64,000 nt of DNA from Taxillus chinensis (taxonomy: Eukaryota; Streptophyta; Magnoliopsida; Santalales; Loranthaceae): the NCBI GenBank assembly GCA_023512835.1, contig CM042086.1:16194309-16258308 (forward strand), written 5' to 3'. The notes below the pieces were generated by a model. It made no database searches. It saw only the letters and a program-made list of their open reading frames with translations, and was not told where the DNA came from. The number at the start of each line of letters is the position of its first letter. The first letter of the stretch is position 1. Of the stretch, positions 1-17,100 are shown piece by piece. The translations under genes and the position numbers were made by a program.

Positions 1-4338
<4,338 letters not shown>

Positions 4339-4540
4339 GAGTCGCTGAACTGAGTTTCTCCAAAGCACTTAACTTTGTGGCTTTTCTCACATGTTGATTG
4401 GTAGGCATCATGCTGTGGCCGCACCATCTTCAGGTCACATTGGTGTTGGTGTCGGTGGCAGGGCGTCTCTTGGTCCCAAATAGGAGTCTTATATTTGACA
4501 TTTTTTTGTTTATGACTCGTTTGATTTTGCTCCTGGTTTC
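4339..4540 (+). other. 3' untranslated/flanking region of the CFIm25 gene
   Basis: The stretch follows the TGA at 4336-4338. It is GT-rich and contains no further exon. The poly(A) site cannot be fixed from sequence alone. Confidence 0.3.
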
Positions 4541-4554
4541 ATGTGCATGTTTTC

Positions 4555-5852
4555 GTAATTTGATTATGTTTCACATTTATTTTTAGGTATATTTTTCCAA
4601 AACAATGTATATCTGCAGATACTTTCGCTTTTCTAATTGAAATTGGTATTGGTAGTTTGACCATCACTGCCACTAGAATAGAAAATCTCTGTGACTCGGA
4701 ATCTCTTGAATATACTCTTGGGCCAAAGATTAACAGCTTCAATTGTTTGGATTAGATGGCTGGTGGTCAGTACAACCGAGGAAGAAAAACCCTATTATGT
4801 CTCACCCAAACCATACAAATGTGGCCTCTCCTTAAGCATGTATGTCTCTCCAACTTGTTTGGAAAAACCTGATCACTTTTTTTTTATTTATTATTTTCCA
4901 ATTATTGTTTCCTTTATTAGGATTTCCTTGAACATCAGCATGCAAGGGTGCACGAGCCTCCAAGGCAATGGTTAGAGAGGCAACTGGGACATGAGCCCTT
5001 GTGATAGGCAAAATTGTTTGTGTATAACCCCAATACTTGTGCATGTTCAGGCAGTTTTCCTAGAAGTGCTAGGGTGTGGTGTGTTTAATGTCTTTCAAAA
5101 TTAGTCTCTTTTGTACTAATGAGAAGTTATTTTTGAGGTAGATACTATTTTTTATAAAAAAAATATTGGCAAGGACTCAATATCTCAAGTATTAAATGAT
5201 GTATTTTAGATTTATATTAATTATATTCTTTATTCGACTTTTGAATTTTGTGTACCTACGTGTTTTAGGCTCAATTGCTTATAATTTGTTTATGTTTTAC
5301 ATGTATTTTAAGGTATGTTTTTCCAGAACAATATATTCTTCAAATATTTTTTATTTTTCTAATTGAAATGGGCATAAGTAGTTTAACCATCTCTGCCACT
5401 AGAAGTGAAAATCTCTTGAATATATTTTGGGTAAAAGATTAACAGCTTTAGTTGTTTATTAGTTGGTGGTTAATACAAACGAGAAAAAAAAAACCCTATT
5501 ATGTCTCACCCAAATCAAACAAATGTGGCATCTCCTTAAGCATGCATGCCTCCCCGATATTTGAGACCAGCCTTGTTTGGAATCACTCAGAACTCTCCAC
5601 ATTGGCAATACCTGATCAGTGATCACACTTTATTGTCCAATAGTTGGTTTCTTTATTAAAGTTTCCTTAAACATCAAAGAGGCAAGGGGTGCCCGAGCTT
5701 TATCACCAATGGTTAGAGAGGCGGTTAGGACTTATGAGGAGGCCTTATGATAGGCAAAATTGTTTCTGCATGACTCCAATGATTATGTATATTTAGGCAG
5801 TTTACTTGGAGAGGTGTGGGGGTAATGGCTTGCAAAATTAGTCCTTTTAGTT
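4555..5852. repeat. Imperfect tandem duplication of about 0.6 kb (intergenic)
   Basis: Copy one (about 4555-5108) and copy two (about 5280-5852) share long collinear blocks: the TTTAGGTAT.TTTTTCCA.AACAAT block (4583 and 5310), the 'cctattatgtctcacccaaa' block (4790 and 5493), 'ggcctctccttaagcatg' against 'ggcatctccttaagcatg', and 'aatggttagagaggc' followed by 'gataggcaaaattgtt' (4969-5020 and 5709-5762). Copy two has an extra insert of about 60 bp near 5545-5610. No intact reading frame; not assigned to a family. Confidence 0.75.
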
Positions 5853-5999
5853 TGTGTAATGTGTCTAATGTTTATAATGTGTCATACTCATACCCTTAAA
5901 AAGTGGTGATTGACATTGTATATGTACATTTTTAAAAGTGTTTATACTTTTTTTTTTTGCTTATAAACATAAACCGTCTTTCTTATCTTTATGACTTAC

Positions 6000-6244
6000 A
6001 AGAAATTTATTAAAATTTGTTATATCCGTAAAATTATTTTAAATCTTAAAATTTATATCATTTAACCCACATATAAAATATAATTGTTTATTATTCAAAC
6101 ATAAATATTCCTGTAAACAAGCTCTTCATTATAAGATATTTGTGTTTGAATAATAAATAATTATATTTTATATGTGGGTTAAATGATATAAATTTTAAGA
6201 TTTAAAATAATTTTACGGATATAACAAATTTTAATAAATTTCTT
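6000..6244. mobile_element. Long inverted repeat (foldback MITE-like element)
   Basis: About 105 bp beginning AAGAAATTTATTAAAATTTG (6000) reappear as a near-perfect reverse complement ending TTTAATAAATTTCTT (to about 6244), separated by a loop of about 25-30 bp (about 6110-6136). It is very AT-rich and noncoding. The right flank holds a second short duplication, ACTATTTAGAAATTATTA at about 6245 and 6279. A clear target site duplication was not identified, so the superfamily is open. Confidence 0.7.
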
Positions 6245-6289
6245 ACTATTTAGAAATTATTAAATAGGCTCTTCATTACTATTTAGAAA

Positions 6290-7890
6290 TTATTAGATAT
6301 AGGATATTAAGACTCAATAATCATGTCACTGTTTGGATATTTTAAATATTATTTGAAAAATATTTCTCAATCTTACACAAATATGAGATTTTACATAATT
6401 GTTGTTAACTTTAAAATAATTTTTATCATAATAAGATAGGTTTTTGAGCCTATGACAATGATGACTTTATGACTATTAATGCTCTCAAGAGTTTAATTAT
6501 ATAAGCTCGAACAACATCGAGCGATGATGACAATCACTATTTTAGGATTTCAAAGATACAACATGTCGCTTTGTAGGGAACACCCACTTTTTTTTTTTTT
6601 TTATGTCAAGGTTCATACTAAAAAGTTGTTACTTTTACACCAGTGGTGTTAAGCCTATCGTAATCTTCATCCTCTATGCAGGCATGAGACTGATAGTGCA
6701 AGCACAAGCATGGTTTAATATGATACTAATTAATACCATTTATAATGAATACTAGACCTAGATCACTCATTAATTTATTAAAAAATGTGAGATTGGACAA
6801 AACATAAATATGAAATAAAGTATATAAAATGAAGTTGACTTTATTATATATTAAAAATGTTATATATATTTGCTTTATTTCAATATAAGAATTTAATGTA
6901 AAATTGAATATTAAAATATATGAGTATGTTTGGTATGAGTTTTGATTTCTTTATTTTGTTTTTTGTATTTTGTTGAAATTCGTATTGAATTATAATTTAA
7001 AAATATTATTTGTTTGGTATATGAAAGATAAGTGTTTTAAAAACATGTGCTTTTTCGAAATTATATCCCATAAAAATTTAAAAAATATAATAGATTCAAG
7101 TAATAAAATAAAAAAGTAAAAAAATAGGTTTTCGTCAAAATTAAGTTTATATTTGAAAATAAAAAATAATTGGAAATAATTTATAAACAACTATGAAACT
7201 TTTATTGAAAACTAAATTCAGAAATTACATACTTTTTAAATTCATACGAACCTATTATTTTTTAAAATGACGACCAATTTCATTGTACTACTAATAAAAC
7301 TTTTTCAAAGTGGCAATATTGCGATTTAGCTAAGTATAAAAAGAATATATATATATATATCAATAATTTTTCGTTTAATAAAAATACCCCAATTACCTAT
7401 ATATATTGACAAATAAAAAAAATATCATAAAAGGGTGAGAAGTATGAATTTGGTTAGCGAGTAATTTTTAGGTAAGAATAAATTTATTTGTAATCTCTAA
7501 AATAAGAATATATTACTTGTATTTTTATCAAAACGATATTGTTTTAATATATTTTGATCAGTAAATTGTTAATTAACACTTAAAAACAGAAAATGAAAAT
7601 TTAAAAACATCTTAAATGTATTTTTAATTTTTCTGCATTTAAAAAAACTTATTTTCAAAGAAAAAACAGCATCAAACAACTTGAATAGAGTATTTTTTAT
7701 ATTTAAATACAGAAAAAACAAACAATGTATATATATAATTTTTATTAGATTAAATAGTCAATTTATTTTTTAAAAAGTAAAACTATATTTTTTTAATTTA
7801 ATTCAATACCATTCAATATTATATTTACTCGCATCATATTCATTTATTTTTTAATTTTCTTGTCGTATTCATTCAATTTGGTTAACAAAT
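6290..7890. other. AT-rich intergenic region, no gene seen
   Basis: About 1.6 kb of low-complexity AT-rich DNA lies between the inverted repeat and the helicase gene. It contains poly(A/T) runs and short TA repeats (about 7342-7360). The only reading frames are short and of biased composition, so none is called. Confidence 0.6.
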
Positions 7891-7899
7891 TGAAAAACA

Positions 7900-8159
7900 T
7901 TCATTTAGAAGATGAAGAAGCCCTAGATAGAAGAAGCAGAAGAAACAAACAAGTTCGCGCTCGCTCCTCTGACTCTCAGACTTTCTTTCTTTCCAAACCA
8001 CATTCCAGTCTCCGTTGCTCCCACGACCACTCCCTGTAAATTCCACGCCATTATTGCCCTACTTCACCCGACAAATCTACGCGAATCGCTTGCCCCTTTT
8101 CCCTGTCTCTGAACTCGTTCGATTCGTCTCTCTTCGATCCAGTTTTTGTACGATCTCCG
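7900..8159 (+). promoter_or_regulatory. 5' leader of the DDX6-like helicase gene
   Basis: Composition changes sharply from AT-rich DNA to a GA-rich run (about 7910-7950) followed by a CT-rich leader (about 7965-8150) ending at the ATG. This looks like the transcribed 5' leader. No clear TATA box was assigned. Confidence 0.4.
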
Positions 8160-11100
8160 ATGAGCACGAGGGGTAGGTATCCGCCGGGGCACGGCGGCGG
8201 AGGGGCTATGAACTATAACCCTAATTTCCAAGCGAGAGCTCATCAGCAGCAACAATACGTGCAGAGAAACGCGATGCAGAATCAACACAACCATCATTTT
8301 CAGCAGCAGCAGCAGTATCAGCAGCAGTGGCTGAGAAGGAACCAGGTTGGGGCAGAGTCTAGTGTTGACGAGGTTGAGAAGACGGTGCAATCTGAGGCTG
8401 TCGATTCGAGGTCAGCGTTAACTTTATTTTTTTCTTGTTATTTTTATGTTGTGGTTTGGTTTAGGTTCTATGTGTTGAAGATTAGTTTTGGATATTTGGA
8501 TTAATACATTCTCTTTTGAGGTTGAGGTTGAAAGTAAAAAAAGAAGGAATTGTATGCTTTGTAGGCGAACGAAAGCAGATGAAAATCTTAGCCTCGAATT
8601 TATTTGGGGGTTACTGATTTTGAGAAATATTTTAATTTATTAGCTTATCATTATGACTTCGTGTAGATTTTATTCAAGGAATGAAAAGAAAGGAGGGAAA
8701 TGCTGGACTGAAAATTTTTGGTTCCACGCTTGGCTCAACAGTAGCGCTTTGTTGTTAAATGACGAGAAAATTCAAATAAATATTTGCTGTTAGACCGTAA
8801 TCTGCTGATATCGGCTTGGGCTGATATGGACCTCCGCAGCCGTTGTGATGAAACCCAATAATAAGATGGATTGAACCCTGAGATCGTGTACACAAGAACA
8901 GATGAGTCTTGACCTGCCACCCATCTAGATGGAAACCAAGACTGCAAAGGATTGAAATGCCACACCGACATTCAATAACCAGGGTGAAAATTTTTGAAGT
9001 TTGAACGTAAGTTAAAGAGTTCTTATGAACAAAGAAGAACACAAATCCTTACAAAGATGCCAAAAATAATGTGTGTTTTCATGCAACATTGCTCTCATTT
9101 TTAAACTTGGAATATCCCTCAGAGAATAGGAAAAGGCACATTTAAAATATTAAAGCATCGTAATTAACAAAATAACAAGTCCATAAGCATCCTCTTGGTC
9201 TCCTAATCTATTCTATTTAATTTTCACACCCCTTTGATGACAAGACCTGGCTAATTCCCTCTATTTAATATTTCAGAATTCTGATGCAGTGTTGGATAGG
9301 GAGATTTCGTTGGGTGGCCAGGCTATTCAGCCTGCTGTGGGTCTGCTGGTTAATGCTCTTTATGGGGAGTCTTATTTCCTTGAGTGTGTTTCTGATTGTC
9401 CGGCAGAAGACGAGTCGGAGTGGTTATGATCCCACAAAGCCATTGGCAAGGTTTTAGGAGTAACATACGAGGGTTTTGAAGTTGCTACCTTTGATTTGTT
9501 GCAAGACATCAAAGCTAAGCATCAAGCCCAAAAGGCTTCTGCCTCGTCTTTTCGGCCGTCTGCGAGCTTAGAAAAAATGTTCGAGAGCTTAACCGGCATA
9601 CTTCTTCGATTAATTATGATATCGGCGTTTCTCGGCCTTCTCGGCTGAGGTAATCAGCGCTTAGGGGGTTCTTTCCTTGCCTATTTTTAGGCTTTGTATT
9701 AGGCTTTTTGTAGTTTCATTATAATATTTGCATGAAACTTTTTTTTCATTGGGTAAGACTGTACTTTGTCTAATTTACTTGTACCTTTTTTTTTTTTAAA
9801 TTTAATGCTTCATTACTTATAAAAAAAATTCTGAAATTTGAATAGTTCAGACCCTTTGAGGAGAAGAGCATGATGGCCGCAATTTCTACCTAATTTATTC
9901 AATGGCTATGATGACATGGACTAGGCCTTGATTAGTTGAGTCTATCTTGGTCTTTTCAAAAGCTTCCCTGTTCTCTTGAATTAATCCACTTTAACACTTC
10001 CTTAAATTGTTTGGCTCTATGTCTTGTAACTGGTCCACTAGGAAGTGACAATGGGTCCTTTTTTGTACCAATCTCCCGTGTTGCATCATTCTCCCCCTCT
10101 CAAGAGGGATTTGTTCTCAAATTTGCATATCTATCAAAAGGTGATAGATGAGCCTATCTTGATCTTTTCAAAAGCTTCCCATTTCTCTTGAATTAATCCA
10201 CTTAATGCTTCCTTGAATCACTTGGCTCTAAATCTTGTAATTGGTCCACTGGGCAGTGACAATGGGTCTTGTTTTGCATCATTCTCTCAGGTTGCATCAT
10301 GGCTCCGCTTTTAGAATCTAAGTGTAAAGACTTCTTGTTGTTAAGTTGCTGTATACATTACTAATTGAAATGATTCTGTAAAAAAGGGGAAAGTGAGATG
10401 GGATGTTGTGGTTCCCAATAGTTGCCAATGCCTCAAAATATACATTATTATTCAAAGCCCTGCATTTTAAAGTAATGGTTCTGTAAGTGTGGTGGATGTG
10501 GGTTGTGGTTTTTGAATTGTACTTTGTTAACAGAAATTAGGCCCAAGGATTGTGCCCGAGAGCCAATTGGTGCACCAGATTCATACCATGTGTGTATTTT
10601 TAAAAGAACCATGCTTTTTCTTTTGAGCCTTTTTGAAGCCTTAGCAATTTAGTTGCAATTTGAACCATTTGAGTAACGTTAAACTATACACCCTTAAATG
10701 GTTTGAGGCAACTCCTAGAAATGATTAGTTTTAAAACTTGTTCCTTATTCAAAGGAAGCCTTCGACATGAGAGGTAGGTAATATTGAAGTTCAAACCCAA
10801 TACGTTGGTCTGGTCTGGTTAAGGAATGTTCTAACCAATAAGCTGATTTCAATATGGTTCGAAGTATCGGACAAATTCGGGATATCTCGGATGAGTCTTC
10901 ATGGGATCGGAGCTTCCCAATATGAGTTTCAGGTCCGATACGGATTTCTCACTTTTTTACTAGGGATGGCAATGTGGCGGGTTATACCGGGTACCCGCCC
11001 CGCCCCGCCCCTAATGGGACGGGTTTGGGATAAGTGTAATCGGGTTCGGGGCGGGTACCTCCGACCCGGTAAGGATTCGGGGCGGGTTCGGGGCGGGATA

Positions 11101-14100
11101 ACCCGGCCCAAACCCGTATATCTAAGGTAATACCGCGGGTTTAACGGGTACCCGCCCCGCCCCGACCCTAATGGGACGGGTTTTGGGTCAGCTTAAACGG
11201 GTTCGGGGCGGGTTTGGGATATCATTTTCTTAGACGAGAGGGGTTCGGGATATGGGTGATCCGTCCCAAACCCGCCCCGTTGCCATCCCTATTTTTTACA
11301 GTATCTCGTCGGTCTCGGTCGAAATCTCAGCATAGACGCACCGAATCGGTCGAGATATTGATGACACATCTCTTCCCGTGTGAGATTTTGTTTGAAATTG
11401 TTGGGTTAAGGTATGCTGTTTAGTCCTTTTCTTCCTTCTTCGCCTTTTTTTTCTTCATTTCTCGGTCGACTACACTCCGTGCTGCCGATCGCTGCTGTGG
11501 CCGATTGTTGCGGCGATGCTTCTAATTGCTGCGGCGTTGTGCGTCGCTCTTGATCGCCCTTGCATCGTGCGTCACTGCCGATCTCTCCTATGTTGTGCAT
11601 CTGCCTCTTCTCCCCCGCATCGCTGCGTTGTGCGTCGTTGCCTCTTCTTCTTCTTCTCTATCGCACTTGTTATGCTTTGTCAATGTCGACGTTTTACTTT
11701 ATTATTTTTTTCAAAATTAGTTTCTGGTACATAAATAAAAAATACTTGTGTTGAACATACTGCGTTTGTAAAAATACCTGTGTTTGTAAAAATTAAAAAA
11801 TACTTTAATTTTTAAATAAATTAGTTTTTGTTACTTTAATTTTTTTAAACCTACTATATTTGTAAAAATAAAAATTAAATAAATTATACTAGTGTTAAAT
11901 TATTATTATTTTTCTTTAAAAATATGATATTAATTTGATAAAAACTATCATAAATGTAGAAATTAATAGATTATAGTTTTATAAATTTTTAAATAAATTA
12001 TAAATCATACAAAATATAGTAATATATTTATTTTAATAGTATATTTCGGTATTCTTTTTTTTTTTTTAAAATCATAACATGCAATTTAAATAATTTATTT
12101 TATTTGTTTAATCGTTTTAACGTGATGATTTGATTTTTTCTGACTTTTATTTTTTAAATTAAATATTATTTTATGTTTAAAGTTGCATCTCATCTTATGC
12201 CATGAATCATCAGCGACCTGCGACATCCGCAACCGCAATGCGATGACGTTCGCGATTGCAACTTTGAACCATGGACTTCATGTCTTCAACTTATATCTCT
12301 AAGATTATTAAATTTTTCTGTGAAGCTTCTTTGTAGTGCTACTATTGATTCATCATTATTATTTTAAATTTAGAATCTCTGTGATCCTTGTTAGCACAAG
12401 ATGTCTTTTGCTTTTGTTGTCATGTTTAACACATGACATTAGAATTCTTTGTTTTTCTATAGTTCACATGATTGGAAGGCCCGTCTAAATATACCAGCAC
12501 CCGACACACGCTACAAGACAGAGGTATGCCTTTTATTTACTTGGTTACAATCTTGTTATAAGTTGTGTTGCATTGTTGCTTTTGAACAAAGCACATGTTT
12601 AGTTGAAACTTCTGTACTGAATGTACATCCTATAATTCAATTGGCATAATGAGGAATATAACAATGAGAGCCTTTGTTGATGATGATGGTGATTAGGTTT
12701 GTTTTGTGACGTGATCAAAGTAAGCTAGAAATTTATATACTAAATAAAGTTGTGTGATTAACATGTTTTAAATTATATCTTTATTTTGTATAGTTGCAGT
12801 TTATGCTCTAGGCATTGAAGAGGGTTGAAGATAGTTTGTAGATGTATTTGAATTGTGAAGAATTGAAATCTGTACTACTGTTTCGAGCATATATTTTGTC
12901 ACAACATATATTTGTACTACTTTTAATTTTTAGGGCAACTTTTATATCTTTATAATCATTTGGAAGTATTCTTAGGCAATCCACAATCCAAATTCCAAAG
13001 GAAATTTTCTGTCTTGTTTACATTGAAACTGTGTGACCCTAGTCATTTGTACTAATGGAATTTATGTTTTCAAAATCCCAATATGCTGTCCATTTCCCAG
13101 TCTCGTGTGACTAAAATTAGTGCACCTTATTTAAAATGATATAAAAGGGTTTGATATGATGAATATACTCTACCGTTGTGGCCCTTAATCTTTAATGAGC
13201 TTGAAGATATAGAAAACAAAGTAAACAAGTTTCTTTGTTAGAATTAATGCTGATTATCAGACTCAGCCAAATGGATAACAAAATAGAAAGTTATGAGCAG
13301 GTTATCAGACTGCTGTTATTGAACTCTGGAGCAACTGTACATGCTTCGAGGCTTTGTCCAAAATGTGGTTCGAACATATGTTGACAGTTGACATAAAAAA
13401 TGGAATTAGGTCTTTGGATAGATTTCTCTACTGGTAAAGGCAAGTCTGTTGGAAAATATAGTTACTCTGTTGGATATGGACTGCATTATGGGTGAGGGGA
13501 GGGGTGGCTGGAAAATGCAGGCTGGAGTCTACATATGTGTGCATTTGTTTGGGTGGGTCGTGGTAGTTGAGGTCAGAATTTGCTATACATTTGTGAACAT
13601 AGCCATAAACAATAAAAGGGGTTGCTTTCAGCTGTATTAGTTGTAGAACTAAGTTACTGCATTGCTCAGGTGGTCAGTAAGCATATTTCCATTGCAATTT
13701 CCCCCCTTTAATTTTCCTTTTTAAAAGAAAGTTGAAATTTCTGTCATTCAGATCTGAAGTAAATGTTGATTTTCAAGCTGATGTTTTAAAATTTTCATTC
13801 AACAATTCATTTAAAATAACAATATAGTGTATCCATTAATGCTCTTAATACATATGCATGCTTAATAAATGGTCCACGCACATTTTACCGGATCAGATTA
13901 TTCTTGGGCAGATCTCTGAAAGATAAAAAAAATGTTCCGACTGGTGTTTTTTTGTACTACCATGCCATTTAGCAATCATCTCTCTCACACACACAGTTTA
14001 TAGGATCAGATATTTCTTTTGCAGATCTATGAAAGAAAAATAAATCGTTCCACTTTTCAACTGCCTTCATTTTTGTGGTGACATGCTGTTTTTTTTTTGT

Positions 14101-17100
14101 ACTACTAATCTTCTATGCCTTTTGACAATATTCATTTCATTACTTTTCTTAAAATTTGTTCCTAGGATGTGACAGCTACTAAGGGGAATGAATTTGAAGA
14201 CTATTTTTTAAAACTTGAACTGCTCATGGGAATATTTGAGAAGGGATTTGAAAGGCCATCGCCTATTCAGGAAGAAAGTATTCCAATTGCTCTAACTGGC
14301 AGTGATATTCTTGCTAGAGCTAAGAATGGAACTGGGAAGACAGCTGCTTTCTGCATTCCTGCCTTGGAAAAGATTGATCAAGATAAAAATTTTATTCAAG
14401 GTTTGATTTCAATAATTTGGTTGCATTTATTATGTCAGAACTGGTATTCCTATCTGAGCTAAATTGAGGAACAATAAAGATCCATCGTTGTTGTCCAAAT
14501 TCTGTATAATCAATGGATGAAGATTAATAATCTGATAGATTTTAGAAGTGATACGGATTTATAACACAAGTTTATATATGGGCAATTATGGGTAGGTTTT
14601 TATTTTGGTTAGCTCTGACTACCATATCTATGCTATTCTGACAGTTAGTGGGTTCTTATCTTATGCCATGGCAATTCTCGTGTTTCTTTATGATCTAGTG
14701 ATATCATGACTAGCCAAAGTATGTTCGAGAGAGGCTAGATTATTTTTATGTTTCTGTAATGTTATTGGATCTTTATATTGATTTACCTTTTCATCACATT
14801 CCAACCTCACTTCTAAAAATCAGCGTAGATGGAAGTACCTACACATTACAACCAGGCTGATTTTTGCACCGATTGGCTAGTCAACTACCTAGTAGCAATC
14901 TTGGCTGACCTGGCAGATGACTTTTTCCCCCCTCTGAATCATAGCCAGAAGTCTTTAAAAACATTGATACTGTAAAGGTTGCTAGATTTAAGTTAAACTC
15001 AAATATATGATTTTATTAAATAGCTTGAAACTTCCTATACTGTGTGGCCTATGACCATGGAATTGATTTAATGCCTAGGTTGAAATTAATTTTGTGTTTC
15101 AAACTTGTTGGGATGCTGTGCAAGCCTTACATTATGCTTAAAACTTTGAACTTGTGTTTTTTTGTACCAATATATTGTTTATGAGATATTAAGTATTTTT
15201 GAGATACAGATCTGTTAATATTTAGTTTAAAATATTAAAACAACTAAAGTTGATTATGCAAACATATTAATCACTGGCTGATCCACCTAGGCTCTAGGCA
15301 GTACCGCAACGGACTAGTGCCAACTAGCATTTTTTAGCACCTTGATTCCAACTACATATTTGTGATAAAATTTTCATTTATTTTTTCCTGTGTTTTTACC
15401 AGTGTTTGGTTCTTGCTCCCCCCTCTTCCCACTTTTATTTGCAGTTGTTATTCTTGTTCCAACAAGGGAGTTGGCTCTTCAGACATCACAGGTTTGTAAG
15501 GAACTTGGGAAGCATCTTAATATTCAAGTAATGGTTACTACCGGTGGGACCAGCTTAAGAGATGATATTATGCGTTTATATCAACCGGTCCATTTGCTTG
15601 TTGGAACTCCTGGGAGAATATTGGATCTTGCTAAGAAGGGTGTCTGCGTTTTGAAAGACTGCTCAATGTTAGTAATGGATGAGGTATAATACTTGAATCT
15701 CTTTCGACTAATCTATTAAATCTATGTGACAATATGGGTTATCATATTCTACACTCCTGTTCATTTGTTAAAGCACTCTAGTACTGAAGGGTTTTAAATT
15801 AATGAGTAATGGCAACTATGACAGCATTTTGTTGATGTTCGAGCAGCATTGATTTAGGATGGGAACCTTATGTTGGTTACTTGGTTATGTTTTTGTATTA
15901 TTCCACGTGTTATTACTTTGTTTTAGTTGCTGTGACAGAGTTACATATTCAATTATTCCGTCCACACTTTGTCATTGGAATCATTTCATTTTCTTCTGTT
16001 TTTGGGGATTGTTCTGTAACTCATTTTGACCATTTATGCATCATTTAGTTAATTCTTTGCATAAGTAAGAAAGTTTTTTTTTTTTTTTTAACTATTAAGC
16101 AATTTTCACACCTGTGATTCTACTCTCGTTTGCTAGTTTTAAATATAAGAATAAACTGCAAGTTTCTGATATGTTGTTTGTTGGCGAGTTCCAGGCTGAT
16201 AAGCTTTTGTCTCCAGAATTTCAACCTTCAATACAGCAGCTCATTCGTTTTCTACCTGAAAGTCGCCAAATTTTGATGTTTTCAGCTACATTTCCTGTTA
16301 CTGTTAAAGATTTCAAGGATAGATATCTGCACAAGCCTTATGTAATAAACCTTATGGATGAGCTTACTCTGAAGGGTATCACACAATTTTATGCTTTTGT
16401 AGAAGAGAGGCAGAAAGTGCACTGTTTAAACACTCTTTTCTCTAAGGTTTGACCTAACTGAATCAGTTAATTTTGTTTTCCATGAAGATATGTTTTACTG
16501 ATGCACCTTTTTTCAGCTTCAAATTAACCAATCAATCATTTTCTGCAATTCGGTGAATCGGGTAGAACTTCTGGCAAAGAAAATTACTGAGCTGGGTTAT
16601 TCTTGCTTCTATATTCATGCAAAGATGCTGCAAGACCATCGTAACAGAGTTTTTCATGACTTTCGTAATGGTGCTTGCAGAAATCTTGTTTGTACAGGTG
16701 CTTCTGCATTTTTTTGGTACTTCTATGTATATGTGATGCATACTCCTATATCTATGTCATGTCAATAAGCAGTACCTGACATGGTTCTGTTTGGTTGAAA
16801 TTCATCATCAAGCTGAACAATTTTTGGTTTGCAAGCATGAGTTTGACCCTCCATATCTACCTCATCTATCCATTGATTACCCAGCCAAGTATTTCTTTAA
16901 ATATTTCTTTAACCTCAATCGGTGATATCAGTTTAAACTCTTATAGTAGTAGTTTTTTTTGTCAGTTTTTGTTCTTAAATGATTGATCAATAAAGTTCCC
17001 AGCCTCTTGAATTATCTAGATATAATAGAAGTGGTTTATATCATGTGAATAAGTTCATTGTACATAACTTACAATGGTTGATATCTCATAGACAATACCT

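Noticed and set aside
8064..8390. 108-codon antisense frame over helicase exon 1
   Set aside because: A shadow of the CAG/CAA-rich glutamine stretch on the plus strand, Leu-rich and without family resemblance.
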